From Coccinella septempunctata (lineage: Eukaryota > Arthropoda > Insecta > Coleoptera > Coccinellidae): DNA of 64,000 nt. Positions 21,537 to 33,342 of the stretch are shown here, in pieces. The first letter of the stretch is position 1; each line of letters begins with the position of its first letter. A program made the position numbers and the translations under genes. The notes under the pieces are model-generated. The model had not been told where the DNA came from and did no database searches. It was given only the letters and a program-made list of their open reading frames with translations. Location: positions 18,598,001 through 18,662,000 of the forward strand of contig NC_058189.1 of the NCBI RefSeq assembly GCF_907165205.1. Reading direction: 5' to 3'.

Positions 21537-24294
21537 TCAGCCATAGTTATCATAATTATTCTTGAAAGAGTTCACGGTATGGGAGGCAATGATCTCGATG
21601 GGCAGTCTGTTCCACTCTTCAAAAACTCTGTTGGACAAAAATTGTTGACGGGCTCTTGTCTTGAACTGCTCCCTGTATAGTTTCAGATGGTGACCTCTCA
21701 GGTGACCATGTGGATTCAGGACAAAAAGATTGGACAGGTCAACACCGAAAAATCCGTTTAGGGCTCTGAATGTAACGATCAAATCACCTCTGCTCCTACG
21801 CTTCTGAAATTCAGTGATTCCCATGATACTCAATCTTTCGGAATAAGATGGTCTATTCCTATCAAGTCCGTAGGGTAAGCGTGTTGCTCTCCGTTGAAGT
21901 CTCTCCAATAACTCCATGTCTCGCTGGAAAGTTGGAAACCAAGCAGGACCCGCGAATTCAAGAATGGGTCTGACGTACGACTTGTATAATAGGGAGGCAG
22001 TTGCAGGGCTGCAACCACGAAATGTTCTCTCAATAAGGTACAGAGCCCTTCCAGCTCGTCTTGTGACATTGAGGGTATGCTGGGACCAACTAAGGTCCGC
22101 CGTTACTGTGAGACCAAGATCACAATGACTTCTTGTGGTTTCGAGCACGTGTCCGTTGATGGAATATTGTGATTTCGGGTTATTATTGCCGAGATGCATC
22201 ACCCTACACTTCTCCAGATTGAGGGGCAGCATCCAGTCCCTGCACCATTCACTCAGGATATTCAGATCAGCCTGTAGAACCATGGGATTTTTCAACGAAC
22301 AATTATAAATTTTCATGTCGTCAGCATAAGCTACCACACCAGACTTCAGCATGAACGGCAAATCAGAAACATAGAGCAGAAAGAGCAAAGGACCCAAAAC
22401 TGAGCCCTGAGGTACTCCACTACACACAGGTCTTGAGGTGGAAAAATCGTTCCCCACCCTAACACTGAACTCCCGTCCCGTCAGGAAGGCTTCGATCCAA
22501 AGCAGAACATTTCCCGCGATACCCAGGTGTCTCAACTTGAATAGTAAGCGGCGAAGTGGAACCCGATCGAAAGCCTTGGAAAAATCCAAGTAAATAATAT
22601 CGACTGGCTCACCAGCGTCGACCATTCTGGTCCAATCATTCACGCAGGAAAGCAAGTTAGTTAGAATGGACCTGCCAGGGACAAAACCATGTTGTGCTGG
22701 AGGTATTAACCCGTTCTCCAGGGCAAACTTAAGTAGTTGTTCTTGTATAATCCGCTCTAATACCTTACATGGAACCGATGTTAAGCTTATAGGTCGATAA
22801 TTTGCTGCAGATTCGCTATCGCCCTTCTTATAAATTGGTGTTACTGAGGCTGAGACCCAGGAAGACGGCAGACAATGCGAGCGGAGCGACTCCTGATAAA
22901 TAAGAGATAGAGGTAACGCAAGTGAACTCGCACATCTTCGTAAAATAGCAGGAGATAATCCATCGCGCCCTGGTGAAGAATCCTTGAGGACAGAGAGATG
23001 TCTCAACACCATATCCTGAGAAATCTCCACGAAATCAAAGGTAGGAACACACCTGGGGATCCCTAGCCCCGGCATTGGTCCGTCTGGTTCTTGGGAAAAG
23101 GAAGCCTCGAAACTATCTGCAAAAACTTCCGCGGATTCTTGATGCAGCTCACAAAGTGTTCCATCAGCTCTACGAATCCTGGGCGTCGAAACCTTCGTCT
23201 TGATGGTGGACCTCACGAATTTGTAGAATTTCTTTCTGTCTCGTGATGAAGCTATCTTATCTTCGAACTGCCTTTTCGCCGACTTTAGCATACTCTTGAG
23301 CTCCCTAGAGAAAATCCGGTGATTCTCATAATCTTGAGAACGGAGGTGACGTCTATATTTCTGCCATAATGCCTTTTTGTGACGAATCATTTGCAAGATA
23401 TCCCTGCCTATCCAAGGCTTCAAGGGGTTCCGTCTAGATGTTTTTATTGAGGTATTAGTAGACATTGAACTGTTGAGAACCTCCATGAATGCTCCCCACA
23501 TTTCCAACCAACAAGTTTCGCCAATCTATTTTCTCCAGATCTCGATTGAGGTCGTGATAGTTTATTTGTTTGAAGGTTTTATTCGTACATTTTGGAGGAT
23601 TGGTTGTGAATAAATGGAGGCTTGATTTCAGCACCAAATGATCAGACTTACCAAATGGTGGTAAATATTCCAAATCAGAGAGGATGTTCTCATCTGTCGT
23701 CATTAAAAGGTCTAGTAAGGAAGGCCGCTGTCCCATACGAATTCTGGTTGGCTCAGTCACAACTTGTGAAAAACTAGAACTAATGATAACATTCACAAAC
23801 TCTGATGCGGGTGAATTTACAGGTGGTAATGTTGTTAAAGGCCAGGAAATGTCGGGAAAATTGAAATCACCTGCTACTACAACAGATTGCTTAGTATTGG
23901 ATAAATGAGAAAGATGCCGAAATAATGTATCATCGTGGCTGGACTGACGAGGGCGATATATGCAGGCCAGTGTTACTGATATTCCTAGTCCACAAATATC
24001 CAGAAAAATATTATCAATTCCAGGTGTATTGATACTGGATACAGACAGATGAAAGTCAAGTAAATTCTCATCTCTCACGAAAACACAGACTCCAGCATGT
24101 CCCGGGGTTACAACACTATCGCTGCGGAAAATAGAATAACCAGGTATTGATACAGTTACATCAGGAATAGATGGTTTGAGCCAGGTCTCGGTAAACAGTA
24201 AAAATGTAGGAGAATTAAATTGGACGAATGCTAAGATTTCATTTAATTTAGATGGTAAACTTTGCACATTAGAGTATACAATATTCCAGTTCAA
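21537..24294 (-). pseudogene. CR1-group ORF2: endonuclease-reverse transcriptase, one frameshift
   Basis: The endonuclease part starts at an ATG at 24294 (MNWNIVYSNVQSLPSKL) and has FTETWL, VAGDFNFPDISW and SDHLVL motifs. Near 23500 the frame shifts by one and continues as the reverse transcriptase to 21537, with NYRPISLTSVPCKVLE, DFSKAFDRV, GVPQGSVLGPLLFLLYVSDLP and VAYADDMKIY. The C-terminal block ends VFEEWNRLPIEIIASHTVNSFKNNYD, as in CR1/L2 elements. Total length is about 920 codons. Apart from the frameshift no stop interrupts it. Confidence 0.9.
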
Positions 24295-24302
24295 ATTGAT
24301 AT

Positions 24303-25276
24303 TTAGTTTTTTGATGCCACAATAGGTTGAACAGGAACAATCTTCGGCGAACCTTTAACATATTTTATGGTAATTCCTTTCTCTCCAGCAGCCTCTCTAC
24401 GCTTTAGATCCTCCCTCACTTTTTTGATCTCATTCAATTGAGTTGGTGTCATATCATCAGAGATTTTTATTTTAGAATATGTAGTATTTTGAGTTAGTTT
24501 GGTTTTATTACGCAAAATCTTGGAAGGAATACTCGAACTAGAGAACTCTACCTTTATTGGTCTGTCTCCTTTGGCTTGTTTTCGCCCCAATCGTGATATA
24601 CCAGTTATATGATCACATGCTCCAACAGTCACACACTCAACTATATTTCTAACTGTGGATGAGTTAGATTCGACATTTATGTCTTCGGAAATTCCTCTTA
24701 TTATAATATTATTGGATCTTCTGACTCTTTCTAAAATTTCATTGGGCGCCAAATAAGTAGCAAAATCGGAGTTCGACGACTTCTCGGAGCACACAGACTG
24801 CAATTTCTTCACCTCTCTCTCGACAGATGCAACACTTGACACAAGTGACCCATGCGAAGATTGCAGATCGTTAATTTCTGCTCTCTGGCGAGCTATGAAA
24901 GAATTATGCTCTGATAATAACTCAGAATGCTTGTCAAGTCTTGTCACACATCCATCAAGACGAGTAGACATATCTTGCTGGGATTTCTTTATAGCTGAAA
25001 TATCCTCTCCAATTAACGTTATCTTTTCCATAATCATTCTAAAGTACTCAGCCGTGGCTGCAGCACTAGATGTTGAGCTAGCAGAATTGCTACGGAGCCT
25101 TCTCGTGTTGGATAAGCAATTTGGACAATTCCACTTATTATTGCTGTCAGCAAAAAAGTTGAGTTCAGTCGATGTTAAATTTACGCACCGACCATGATAC
25201 ACCTTATTACAAGAAGAACACGATAAGGTGTTATGTGCGCTTGATCTTTATGAAAAACCTCGCATTCTGCCGACAT
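24303..25276 (-). pseudogene. CR1-group ORF1: PHD-like zinc finger and coiled-coil protein
   Basis: The open frame (25202 downward) contains CSSCNKVYHGRCVNLT...WNCPNCL, a PHD-type cysteine/histidine arrangement characteristic of CR1-like ORF1. A long helical, coiled-coil segment follows and then a basic C-terminal domain (IIIRGISED...). The only ATG-initiated frame reaching the finger starts at about 25276 (MSAECEVFHK) in another frame, so a small indel near 25225-25245 is inferred. The stop at 24303 lies 8 nt before the ORF2 start. The product should bind element RNA. Confidence 0.75.
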
Positions 25277-25290
25277 TTTGACTCAAAAAT

Positions 25291-26046
25291 TATAGGAATT
25301 GAGGATTTGGAAAAAAAAAAAAAAAACAATGGTCACACGCTTCACTCTGTACGGGTCTTTGTAAGAGACTTCAGTTTACGAACACCAGCAGACCACGGAG
25401 AAAAAGGAAAAACAAGGAATGGTCAAATACAGAGGAAACAAAAATGTATTTCGAAATATCGAATTATAATACCAGAAACCAGTATTCGGAAACAATACAC
25501 TATCATACAATCAAACACGCGTTAGCGATGCAATATGTCGACAAGCGATAACAGTATGTGCATCTGGCAACGAAACAGATAAGAATGCGATAATTACAAG
25601 AATTTGTCGTTTTCTCGACAAAATTCAGAAATTTGAAGAATTATTGCGTAAATATACAAGCAAATTGTTTAGTGAAAGCTGGTCTGAACGACACCCTACC
25701 TTACATGCACAAAAATGCTATTTGAAAAAACTGAGCAAGCTGTATTATGGCACTCACTATCAACTTTTGTAGAGATGAACGAAAACGTGTGTCTCATTCA
25801 ACGAATCGAATCATATAATATTATCATTATCATAATAATATTCGATAACACCGATAACACACGGTGCCACGATAGAATAATTTGCTTTTTAGTATCGTGA
25901 CTCGGTGTTGTTGAGGTCTTCTTCCACACCTTTCTGTGGAAACTTGGATTACGGGGTACTGACTACTGGCAGCGTTGCCATTCGTACGATAATTATCGTT
26001 TTGATTTTATTTTGAAAATTATTTACCCAGTACCTACCATTCGAGA
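25291..26046. other. Gene-free stretch with possible CR1 5' UTR
   Basis: It contains a 16-A run near 25311 and then AT-rich sequence. It may include the CR1 element's leader. No coding feature. Confidence 0.35.
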
Positions 26047-26800
26047 TTTCAATTAAGCTAAAATGTCCGTAGATACTGAAATTTCAATGAATCTGTTTAA
26101 TTATCGTCGTGCTTGTAGGCACCCTTTTTCACAAATTAATGTTTCATTCTGTAACACAGATACCATAAAACTAAAATCTACAACTTTGTCGGCATTCTTT
26201 ATAACAGTTACGGTTCTTTTTATGGGACGGCTTCTTTGGAAAGAGCAAAACGCAGATATCCCACAAGCTAGGGTGAGAAAAAAAAATCTCCTCCAAAAAC
26301 TCGTTAAGTATGAACGAACGGACTGATGAGAAAAACGAGGGCTTTCGATCGAAACCATTATCGGAAAGATCCGTTGAGGTGCCATGCTAGTGTAATATTA
26401 CACCAGCAGGGCACTTTTGATTATCTAATCTCGGTAACGGTAAGTATTAGAGAAAAACTAATTGTAGAATTGAAGAGAGCAAAACGCAGATATCCCACAA
26501 GCTAAGGTAAGAAATAATTTTTTCTTCTCTCAAAACTCGTAAAGTGTAAATGAACAAAACGAGAGCTTTAGGATGACACCAATATTGGAAAGATCCGTTG
26601 AGGTGCCCTGCTGGTGTAATATTACACCAGCAGGGCACTTTGAATTGTCTATTGATCATTGTATATAGTTGAGCAAAATAAACTAAGTGCTGAGCAAAAC
26701 GAGGGCATAAAAATCGTTAAAGTTCTTTGAGGTGCTCTGCTAGTTTAATGCCGCTCAGCGAGCTGACTCTGGGGGTCGCGATCCGAACCGAAGGGACTGG
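26047..26800. repeat. Composite repeat block sharing segments with 29880-30190 and 37220-37510
   Basis: 26047-26250 matches 37220-37510 (blocks ctaaaatgtccgta, gtttcattctgtaaca, caactttgtcggcattct). 26440-26790 matches 29930-30180. It includes two palindromic segments: an imperfect one at about 26374-26409 and a perfect 36-bp one at 26602-26637 centred on taatatta with gtgccctgctggtg arms. These look like abutting terminal inverted repeats of a small DNA transposon family. No coding capacity. Confidence 0.65.
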
Positions 26801-26943
26801 TACTCGTACCTGATTAACCCTTTTTTTAGATTCGATCGTAACCCGTGCGGGAGTGATCGAGTCGCCGATCTCGAAATGACCCAATCATTTCGATCATTCG
26901 GTCATATTCGAGTTCGACCCGCCTCCGTCTTCTGGATACGAAC

Positions 26944-28107
26944 TAGGGATGTGTAGTTCGTTCAATTTCGAGGAACCAGATCGATCTAGATCCATTGCTG
27001 AGAAGACCCGGTTCAAAAGACCCGTTCAATTGACCCATTGGTTCTTTTAGGTAGTTGGGTTTTGGGTTGTGATCCAAACATTGCGCATGGTTCGAATTCG
27101 GATCCGTAGTCCCGTCTCGATCAGTTCACTGTTCTGTTAGGAATTTCACTTCAGTTTAGTTCAGTTGAATTAAGTTTTGATAGAATGGAATATGGATGCT
27201 TCTTTAATTGCAAACAGCTGTGTTTTGTGGGCCATAATATTTTTGATCGGCTGAAAATAGTTAGTTGAGGTCAAATTCGTGAGAGAACCGAGAGAAATAT
27301 TGACCCCAGTGTAGAAAAAATTCAAAAACCAAAAGTCTTTCGAAAGGAAATGGATATCGGACGATTCAAATTTTGAAATGGAGACGTCAATCATTGATTT
27401 ACAGGTTCGAAGTTCGTGAGATCTAGTCTCATTAATTTCGTCAAAAACTGAAATTTTTGAAATCAAGATTATGTTATTGCTGCGATTCCAAATATTTTCC
27501 TCAAATTAATCTGAAAAAAAGTTGTAGAATTGACCAATCACTTAAAGTTTACTTTCATCAATATATAATATAGCCATAATAACAGAAATATAAACTTGTA
27601 ATTTCTACTAGTCCTAGTTCCTAAATCTATCATAAGTCGTATTCGGGTTCGGCTTTCTGACCGTCCGAGAATTGTTCTAGGTCTGCGCAAAACTCTTGCG
27701 CCCTAGTATTAAATCCTCTGCGCAGTTCTAGAACCATCCTCGGACCGTCCAAAAGCCGAACCCGAATACAGCTATACTTTCTTCAACAAGGAGTCGTTGA
27801 TTCACTTGCGAAATGCAAGTAATATAAGTTCATTTTATTACGACTACCATCTGTTTCTTTTGGGTCAGTCTGAAACCCGTCTAACTATTCGGGTACCTGG
27901 GTAATGGAGAGACGGATGAATCATTCTTTCGATTCCAGATCTTCCGATCTCCAAATCCCTTATCGATTTTGTGGGTCGCATGGAGCCGTTTGGCTCATTC
28001 GACCCAGTTGAACGAACGGGTCATTTTTCGGGTGAAGAACTGAACGAACCATTGGTTCTAACGAACCGGGTCTTTTGATTCGTTCGTTCGTGAACGACAC
28101 ATCCCTA
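26944..28107. mobile_element. hAT-type non-autonomous element with 8-bp TSD
   Basis: The ends are TAGGGATGTG and CACATCCCTA (inverted), flanked on both sides by the 8-bp duplication atacgaac (26936-26943 and 28108-28115). The 8-bp duplication is the hAT signature. No transposase frame is present. A palindromic MITE is nested inside at about 27632-27775. Confidence 0.8.
27632..27775. mobile_element. Palindromic MITE, ~140 bp
   Basis: The segment is one large imperfect inverted repeat: gtattcgggttcgg at the left and ccgaacccgaatac at the right, continuing inward through tctgcgcaaaactcttgcgc. It can fold into a single hairpin. A second copy with a truncated left arm lies at 62322-62455. Confidence 0.8.
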
Positions 28108-28115
28108 ATACGAAC

Positions 28116-29640
28116 ATTACTACAGAATTCGACTGACTGACAACATTAAATGTTTATTTTATCAATAGATTGTTTATTTGACAAAAGATGGCAACTTTCA
28201 TTTTCGCCCTATAGATGGATTGGTTGTTTTGGCATTGGTTGTAGGGTGTATCGCGTATCGCTGGTTGTCTATTCAAGAATAGGTATTGTAGCCTGTCGAG
28301 TCGAGATCGAAAGATATCATTAAGCGGAATTGTAGAGAAACTTTTCGAAAGAAATAAAATTCTACTAATTTAATGATAACAGAAACCTCTTGATGTAGGA
28401 CGACGCAATTTTTGGCTACATTCAGTCTGAAAATGCTGGACCATTTTAACGATCGAATTCTTTTGTTCGATTTCAAATATGAACTCGGTTGGATTTCTTC
28501 AACAGTCAAAACTCAGATTCTGTGTCTGTTTCGTATTAAAGCTTGACACAGGATATGAGATGAAAATTCCGTAGTTGTTATATCTTACATCTAGCTCGAA
28601 ACTTTGACGATATTTCTTCATTTCGGTTTCTTTTATGCGTGACCAATCTGTTTAAATATGATAAACAATAGATATCTTAGATTATGTATATAACACACAT
28701 GATAGCAAAAAAAATTTCATGTGATTAGAAAATTTATATACTCACTAAAAATGAAATGATATTACCAAAAAGGGATAATAATAATACGTTATAATATAGA
28801 AGATTCATTCAAATCGTCATTGAATATCGAATGCATTCACATCATAATTGAACAAGTAACATTGTACGGAGCAACTGAAATTCAATTTTCAAGAATTCCA
28901 ATGCAATATCTATGAACGAAAACGTGTCTGACAGAAAAAGGCAGCCACCTTCATGGCACACTAATCTAACAAAAAAAATGCTTGCTACCTTGGTAATCCC
29001 TAATATTAGGGATTTGCAATTTTTAAATTCAGAGAAAAAATTCGTATTTTGAAAATTGCCAGAATGGAGGTAAGCATCGGAATACCTGCGAAAAATATTC
29101 TAACTCTAAGTGCCTCATTATGAAGAAAGCACATGCCGACAAGATCCTTATTAATCTTATTGGCTAATTTTGGATAATTTATCACCTGCAATACAAACCA
29201 GACTAGGTAGGTGAAAGCACACAGGCACAAGCTGTACCTGCACGGACAAACCCTCTTGAGCTCATTATTAAGTGTCAATGATGATAATCTTTGTATTCAA
29301 CATTTTACTTTAAGACGCATTTTGACAATGAAAATCTGTAACTACTGAGAACCCATTCATTCTATTCTCAACGATTTATTTAGATGCTCGGCCAGAATCA
29401 CGATAAATTGAATGAATGAAAAAAAATTTCATGTCTACCATTATGAATAAGCTTCAAGACAAAATTTTTCTTTACGTTAATAATTCTTAATATATATGAA
29501 AATAGCCCAAGAAACTCGAAATATACATGTCACATTTGCCGATAGTAAACCTCGCCACTAAACCATTATAGATAGAATTTATAATTTCAAAGATTCAAAA
29601 TTCCCAAAAATATTCCAGCCGGTTCAAAATATTTTTTAGG
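28116..29640. other. Gene-free stretch
   Basis: AT-rich sequence. The ORFs present (for example minus 29006-29278) have no recognisable motif and no codon pattern that sets them apart. Confidence 0.35.
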
Positions 29641-29649
29641 TTTCATAAA

Positions 29650-29681
29650 AATGTACCTATAGCTATAGCTATAGGTACATT
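29650..29681. repeat. Perfect 32-bp palindrome
   Basis: aatgtacctatagcta followed by its reverse complement. Possibly a terminus of a small DNA transposon; no partner copy was seen in the window. Confidence 0.7.
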
Positions 29682-29879
29682 AAGACCATTTCTTACACAA
29701 CTACTCTGAAAATAAATCTCAAACATCTGGCAAAATAGAAAAATATTGCCACTGAGCGGGTTTGTAAAAACCCAAACGAAGTTTCAGCACCATCCCTTTT
29801 TTATGATTTTTGCCGAACATTCCAGTTGACGAATTTTGGCACCATCTGGAAGACATTTTGGACCAATATCGGAAAGATC

Positions 29880-30190
29880 CGTTAAGGTGCCATGCTAGTG
29901 TAATATTACACCAGCAGGGCACGTAACGGTAAGTGGTAGAGAAAAACTAATTGCAGAATTGAGAGGAGCAAAACGCAGATATCCCACAAGCTAAGGTAAG
30001 AAAAAAAAATTTTTTTCTTCTCTGAAAACTCGTAAGGTGTAAATGAACAAAACGAACGGACTATTGAGCAAAACGATAAACTAAGTTCTGAGCAAAACGA
30101 GGGCATAAAAATCGTAATATGTAGTTCTTTGAGGTGCTCTGCTAGTGTAATGCCGCTCAGCGAGCTGACTCTGGGGGTCGCGATCCGATT
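29880..30190. repeat. Second copy of the composite repeat
   Basis: It shares the gatccgtt(g/a)aggtgc...cagcagggcac palindrome, the gcaaaacgcagatatcccac block and the cgctcagcgagctgactctg block with 26370-26800, in the same orientation but with internal deletions. Confidence 0.8.
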
Positions 30191-30558
30191 ATTTAACCCT
30201 CAACTCCGGTCAAAATGGATCGTATCGTAACTATCGTATCGTATGTTTCTCTGTTTTCGCGGGACGAAGTAGTCTTCTTATTTCCGCCGTCTTGTATAGT
30301 CTCTCTTTGTTTGTATCGCTTTACTTCTGTTTATTCCATTATTTCTCTAATCAGTGGATTATTGTGTATTTTTATTTTTTCTTCCAGTTTTTCGTTCATT
30401 TTTTGTAGGTGCTCTTTGATTGAGTTGTTCATTCGTGTGATACCACGGTGCGTTTAGTGTCAGCCTTATCGATATGTTTTGAACTCTCCGAAGTGTTCTC
30501 ATGTTCCTTTCTGTTGTGTTCTTCCAGCTTGTGGCTGCGTATGTCATCGGTCGAAGTA

Positions 30559-30923
30559 TCTAATATATAAAATTCTCGTGTCATAGTTTCCGTTACCATA
30601 CTCCTCCGAAACGGCTTGACCGATTTTGATGAAATTTTTTGTGCTTATCCGGTATCTATGAGAATCGGCCAACATATATTTTTCATCCCCCTAAATGTTA
30701 GGGGTAGTCCACCCCTAAATTTTTTATTTCATTTTTTGGACAAAATTTTTAATCTCTATTTTTTTATGATACAACATACAAAAATACATACAATCCTCAA
30801 TTTTCACCCTTCTACGATCAACCCTTATTTTTTAATAGCCATTTTAGTAATTTAATAATTTTTTTTTAGAAATTACTAGGAAATTATTTATATGGCAAAA
30901 CAACGTTTGCCGGGTCAGCTAGT
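30559..30923 (+). mobile_element. Non-autonomous Helitron
   Basis: It starts TCTAATATATAAAA and ends GTCAGCTAGT, inserted between A (30558) and T (30924) without duplication. A 6-bp-stem hairpin, ggcaaa/tttgcc (30894-30910), sits just upstream of the CTAGT end. TC...CTAGT plus a subterminal hairpin and AT insertion are Helitron hallmarks. It has no Rep/helicase frame at 365 bp. Confidence 0.8.
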
Positions 30924-30938
30924 TGTATTATATATCTT

Positions 30939-32062
30939 AGGCTGACCTAAGTTCAATGACGGACGGACCTGGTTAATGTGTATATATTTATATAAAGGGC
31001 GAGTCATTGAATCGTAAAAATATTTTACAGTAGATTATTGAGGTCAAAAGAAAAACGTTTTTCATGTACCATTTTTCCGATTTAACCTTGATAAAAAGAT
31101 TGACATCGGGTTTCATAAAACTTTGATTGTCCGATCAACGATTTGATAGTCACTCGATCACTCAACCGAAATCACTGAGACCTTTCATTTCTTAATATAT
31201 TGAAAAAATAGCAATTGAGAATAATTAAATGGATGTATGAACATCATAATTCGATGCGGGAATAATATTCTGATGATGATCATGACTGAATTATCGATAG
31301 AAAACAAATTGACGTCTATTCGTTCGTCAAGCGTTGATTCCCTGATCAAGCTTTATGAAACCCGGGGATAGATTTTAAAAGAGTTGCATGCGGTCAAAGT
31401 AGGTACCCAATTTTTCGAATTTCATAGATAATTTTTATTTATGAACGCCAAATTACTCGAAATTCATTTCATTCGGTAAAACCGTTTGTGAGAACTGAAA
31501 ATAATATTTTTTCATGTTTTTCAACAACCTCACCCTGTATATGCCTCCAGCTACTCAGCTTTCTACCCCGTATAGTGTTAAATAAAAATGATTTATTGGA
31601 AACAGAAGAATAATACAAGTGTATCACAACACAAAAACGAAAATATAATAATCTTAATACAATGGTTGTGCATTACACTGTGGAATGAGAACAGGTCTTC
31701 AGGCTTTGCTAGAGAAGTTTCTTCACCCCCAAAATTTGAATGTCTGAAATATTTGGTCAGGGAGGAAGACGCTGCTGCATTAATCATATTTTTATGTTTG
31801 TAACTTGAAACATGCCGTATAATATACCTTCTTTCTCCAAATACAATGCCGAAATGAACCTTCGTACATTGGACCATTGGATCAAGTTTTGTTTTTTTAA
31901 GGAATGGAAATTCTTTTGAAAGATTTTTGCACTTAATTTCTTTATTATCCATCTCAAATTAATGATCTTGAGAAAAATACTGAATTAAATTCAAGATTTT
32001 GACGGACGTTGTTTTCCAGTGACGGACTGTCCATCACAATGACGGACGTCTGGTCACCCTAA
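30939..32062 (-). mobile_element. hAT-like element, copy 2, with 8-bp TSD
   Basis: It is flanked by tatatctt at 30931-30938 and 32063-32070. The termini are aggctgacc on the left and ggtcaccctaa on the right (inverted, imperfect). Copy 1 is at 20278-21257 and a third partial copy of its ORF is at 61938. It carries only an N-terminal transposase-like ORF. Confidence 0.75.
31593..31952 (-). pseudogene. hAT transposase N-terminal zinc-finger-like ORF
   Basis: The 119-codon frame starts MDNKEIKCKNLSKEFPFLKKTKLDPMVQCTKV and continues with HFGIVFGERRYIIRHVSSYKHKNMINAAASSSLTKYF. The C...GxxxIxxHxxSxKHK arrangement resembles the degenerate zinc finger at the N-terminus of insect hAT-type transposases, though one cysteine of the usual pair (CxxC) is missing here. 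No DDE catalytic domain follows. It lies inside hAT-like copy 2 and is probably not functional. Confidence 0.6.
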
Positions 32063-32572
32063 TATATCTTCATTTTGTTTGTTTTATCTAGTTTGCTCTT
32101 TCTGTTCAGTAATGGGTACATGAAACCTTTGATTGTTCTTGCTTTAACTTCGACGTTCCTGACGTGTTTGTTGAAATTCAATTTTTCGTCTAGGGTTATT
32201 CCTAGGTAGTTCACGCTTCTGGTCCATGGAATTGGTACATTGTTTATTTTTACGTTATTCGAGGGTCCTCTTGTAGTAGAAAATAATTCCGGATTTGCTC
32301 TGATTTTCCATTTGCTCATCCATTCCTCTATCCTGTGGCAATGTTTCTGCAGTTCCTTCTCTATTTTAGAGGTTACTCTTGAGCTAGTTAATATAGCCGT
32401 GTCATCTGCGTATGATGTAATGATTGCGTTCTCGAATTGAGACGTTTTTGTTTAATGTCAGATAGTGTTAGACCGAAGGAAATCAACTTACATACAGCGG
32501 AGCATTTTCCCGACCAAATCTAAGGAAAATAGCAACAGACCAGTTACTAATTATCAGGATGTACTAATTAGT

Positions 32573-32588
32573 GGTTCTGAAAAGAACC
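32573..32588 (-). terminator. Histone 3' stem-loop of H2B
   Basis: On the minus strand GGTTCTTTTCAGAACC, with a TTTC loop, 32 nt after the H2B stop. Confidence 0.95.
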
Positions 32589-32619
32589 TATTGGGTTAGA
32601 ACGTATGTGGTGTTCCACC

Positions 32620-32991
32620 TTATTTTGAACTAGTGTACTTGGTGACTGCTTTGGTACCTTCGCTGACTGCGTGCTTAGCCAGCTCGCCAGGTAATAGAAG
32701 CCGTACCGCAGTCTGAATTTCCCTGCTGGTAATCGTAGAACGTTTATTGTAGTGAGCCAGTCTGCTCGCTTCAGCAGCGATACGTTCGAAGATATCATTC
32801 ACAAAACTGTTCATGATACTCATAGCTTTGCTAGAAATACCGGTATCGGGATGCACTTGTTTCAATACCTTGTAAATGTAGATGGCGTAACTTTCCTTCC
32901 TCTTCCGTTTCTTCTTCTTATCAGTCTTGGAAATATTTTTCTGGGCCTTGCCCGCCTTTTTAGCCGCTTTTCCGCTAGTTTTCGGAGGCAT
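32620..32991 (-). CDS. H2B: Histone H2B
   Basis: The start is the ATG at 32991 (MPPKTSGKAAKKAGKAQKN); it encodes 123 aa, the size of insect H2B. The fold is complete: KKKRKRKESYAIYIYKVLKQVHPDTGISSKAMSIMNSFVNDIFERIAAEASRLAHYNKRSTITSREIQTAVRLLLPGELAKHAVSEGTKAVTKYTSSK, including the ubiquitylation-site lysine region KAVTKYTSS. It pairs with H2A. Retrotransposon J-A3 is inserted 32 bp upstream of the ATG, in the same orientation, so transcription from the native promoter would have to cross 4 kb. The frame also continues upstream through the poly(A) tract as a poly-lysine extension (to 33132), which is unlikely to be native. Confidence 0.97.
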   Translation of the reverse strand: MPPKTSGKAAKKAGKAQKNISKTDKKKKRKRKESYAIYIYKVLKQVHPDTGISSKAMSIMNSFVNDIFERIAAEASRLAHYNKRSTITSREIQTAVRLLLPGELAKHAVSEGTKAVTKYTSSK

Positions 32992-33021
32992 CGTAATGTG
33001 GAAAAACTTTATCGAAAATAT

Positions 33022-33096
<75 letters not shown>

Positions 33097-33342
33097 GTGT
33101 AGCAGGGGGAAAATCTGCAAACAGACGAACACACCCTCTGCTGAGGGGGAACAGTGTGGGGATTCTCACTCTCTGAGCTCGAGACCCACTAAAAACCCTT
33201 AACTGCTTCTTCATAGGTTCCGGGCATTTTGCCTATTAACCAGTTGACTCTTATGGTTTCTGGACTCTCACACGATCATAGTCGTGTTGATAGTTGTTTG
33301 CTGCCTATAGCTTTTATAGGTTAAGCTCTTCTTTGGTTACAT

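Larger units (their letters stand above)
21441..25290 (-). mobile_element. CR1-group non-LTR retrotransposon
   Basis: Two ORFs lie on the minus strand: ORF1 with a PHD-like cysteine motif and coiled coil, and ORF2 with endonuclease plus reverse transcriptase and no RNase H. The 3' end is a short (ATT)n microsatellite at about 21441-21461 instead of poly(A), typical of the CR1/L2 group. One frameshift in ORF2 and one apparent frameshift at the ORF1 start are the only visible breaks. The 5' boundary is not defined; an ATG at about 25276 is the likely ORF1 start. Clade assignment within CR1/L2/Rex1 is uncertain. Confidence 0.85.
30200..32450 (-). pseudogene. Jockey-like reverse transcriptase fragment, interrupted by two nested transposons
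   Basis: The upstream part (32071-32450) carries YADDTAILTSS and the palm/thumb stretch WMSKWKIRANPELF...YLGITLDEKLNFNKHV. The downstream part (30359-30548) carries MTYAATSWKNTTERNMRTLRRVQN. The two halves are separated by a Helitron (30559-30923) and a hAT element (30939-32062). Removing both, with one copy of the 8-bp duplication, joins the halves in one frame with no lost residue. It belongs to a different Jockey-like family from J-A and J-B and is 5' truncated at about 32450. Confidence 0.85.

Noticed and set aside
29006..29278. 90-aa hydrophobic ORF on the minus strand
   Set aside because: No motif, no neighbour context and AT-rich; cannot be supported as a gene.
32752..33102. Poly-phenylalanine ORFs over the T run
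   Set aside because: Translation of the retrotransposon poly(A) tail; not a gene.
32992..33132. N-terminal poly-lysine extension of H2B
   Set aside because: It is read from retrotransposon 3' UTR and a poly(A) tract; the ATG at 32991 matches the normal H2B start.
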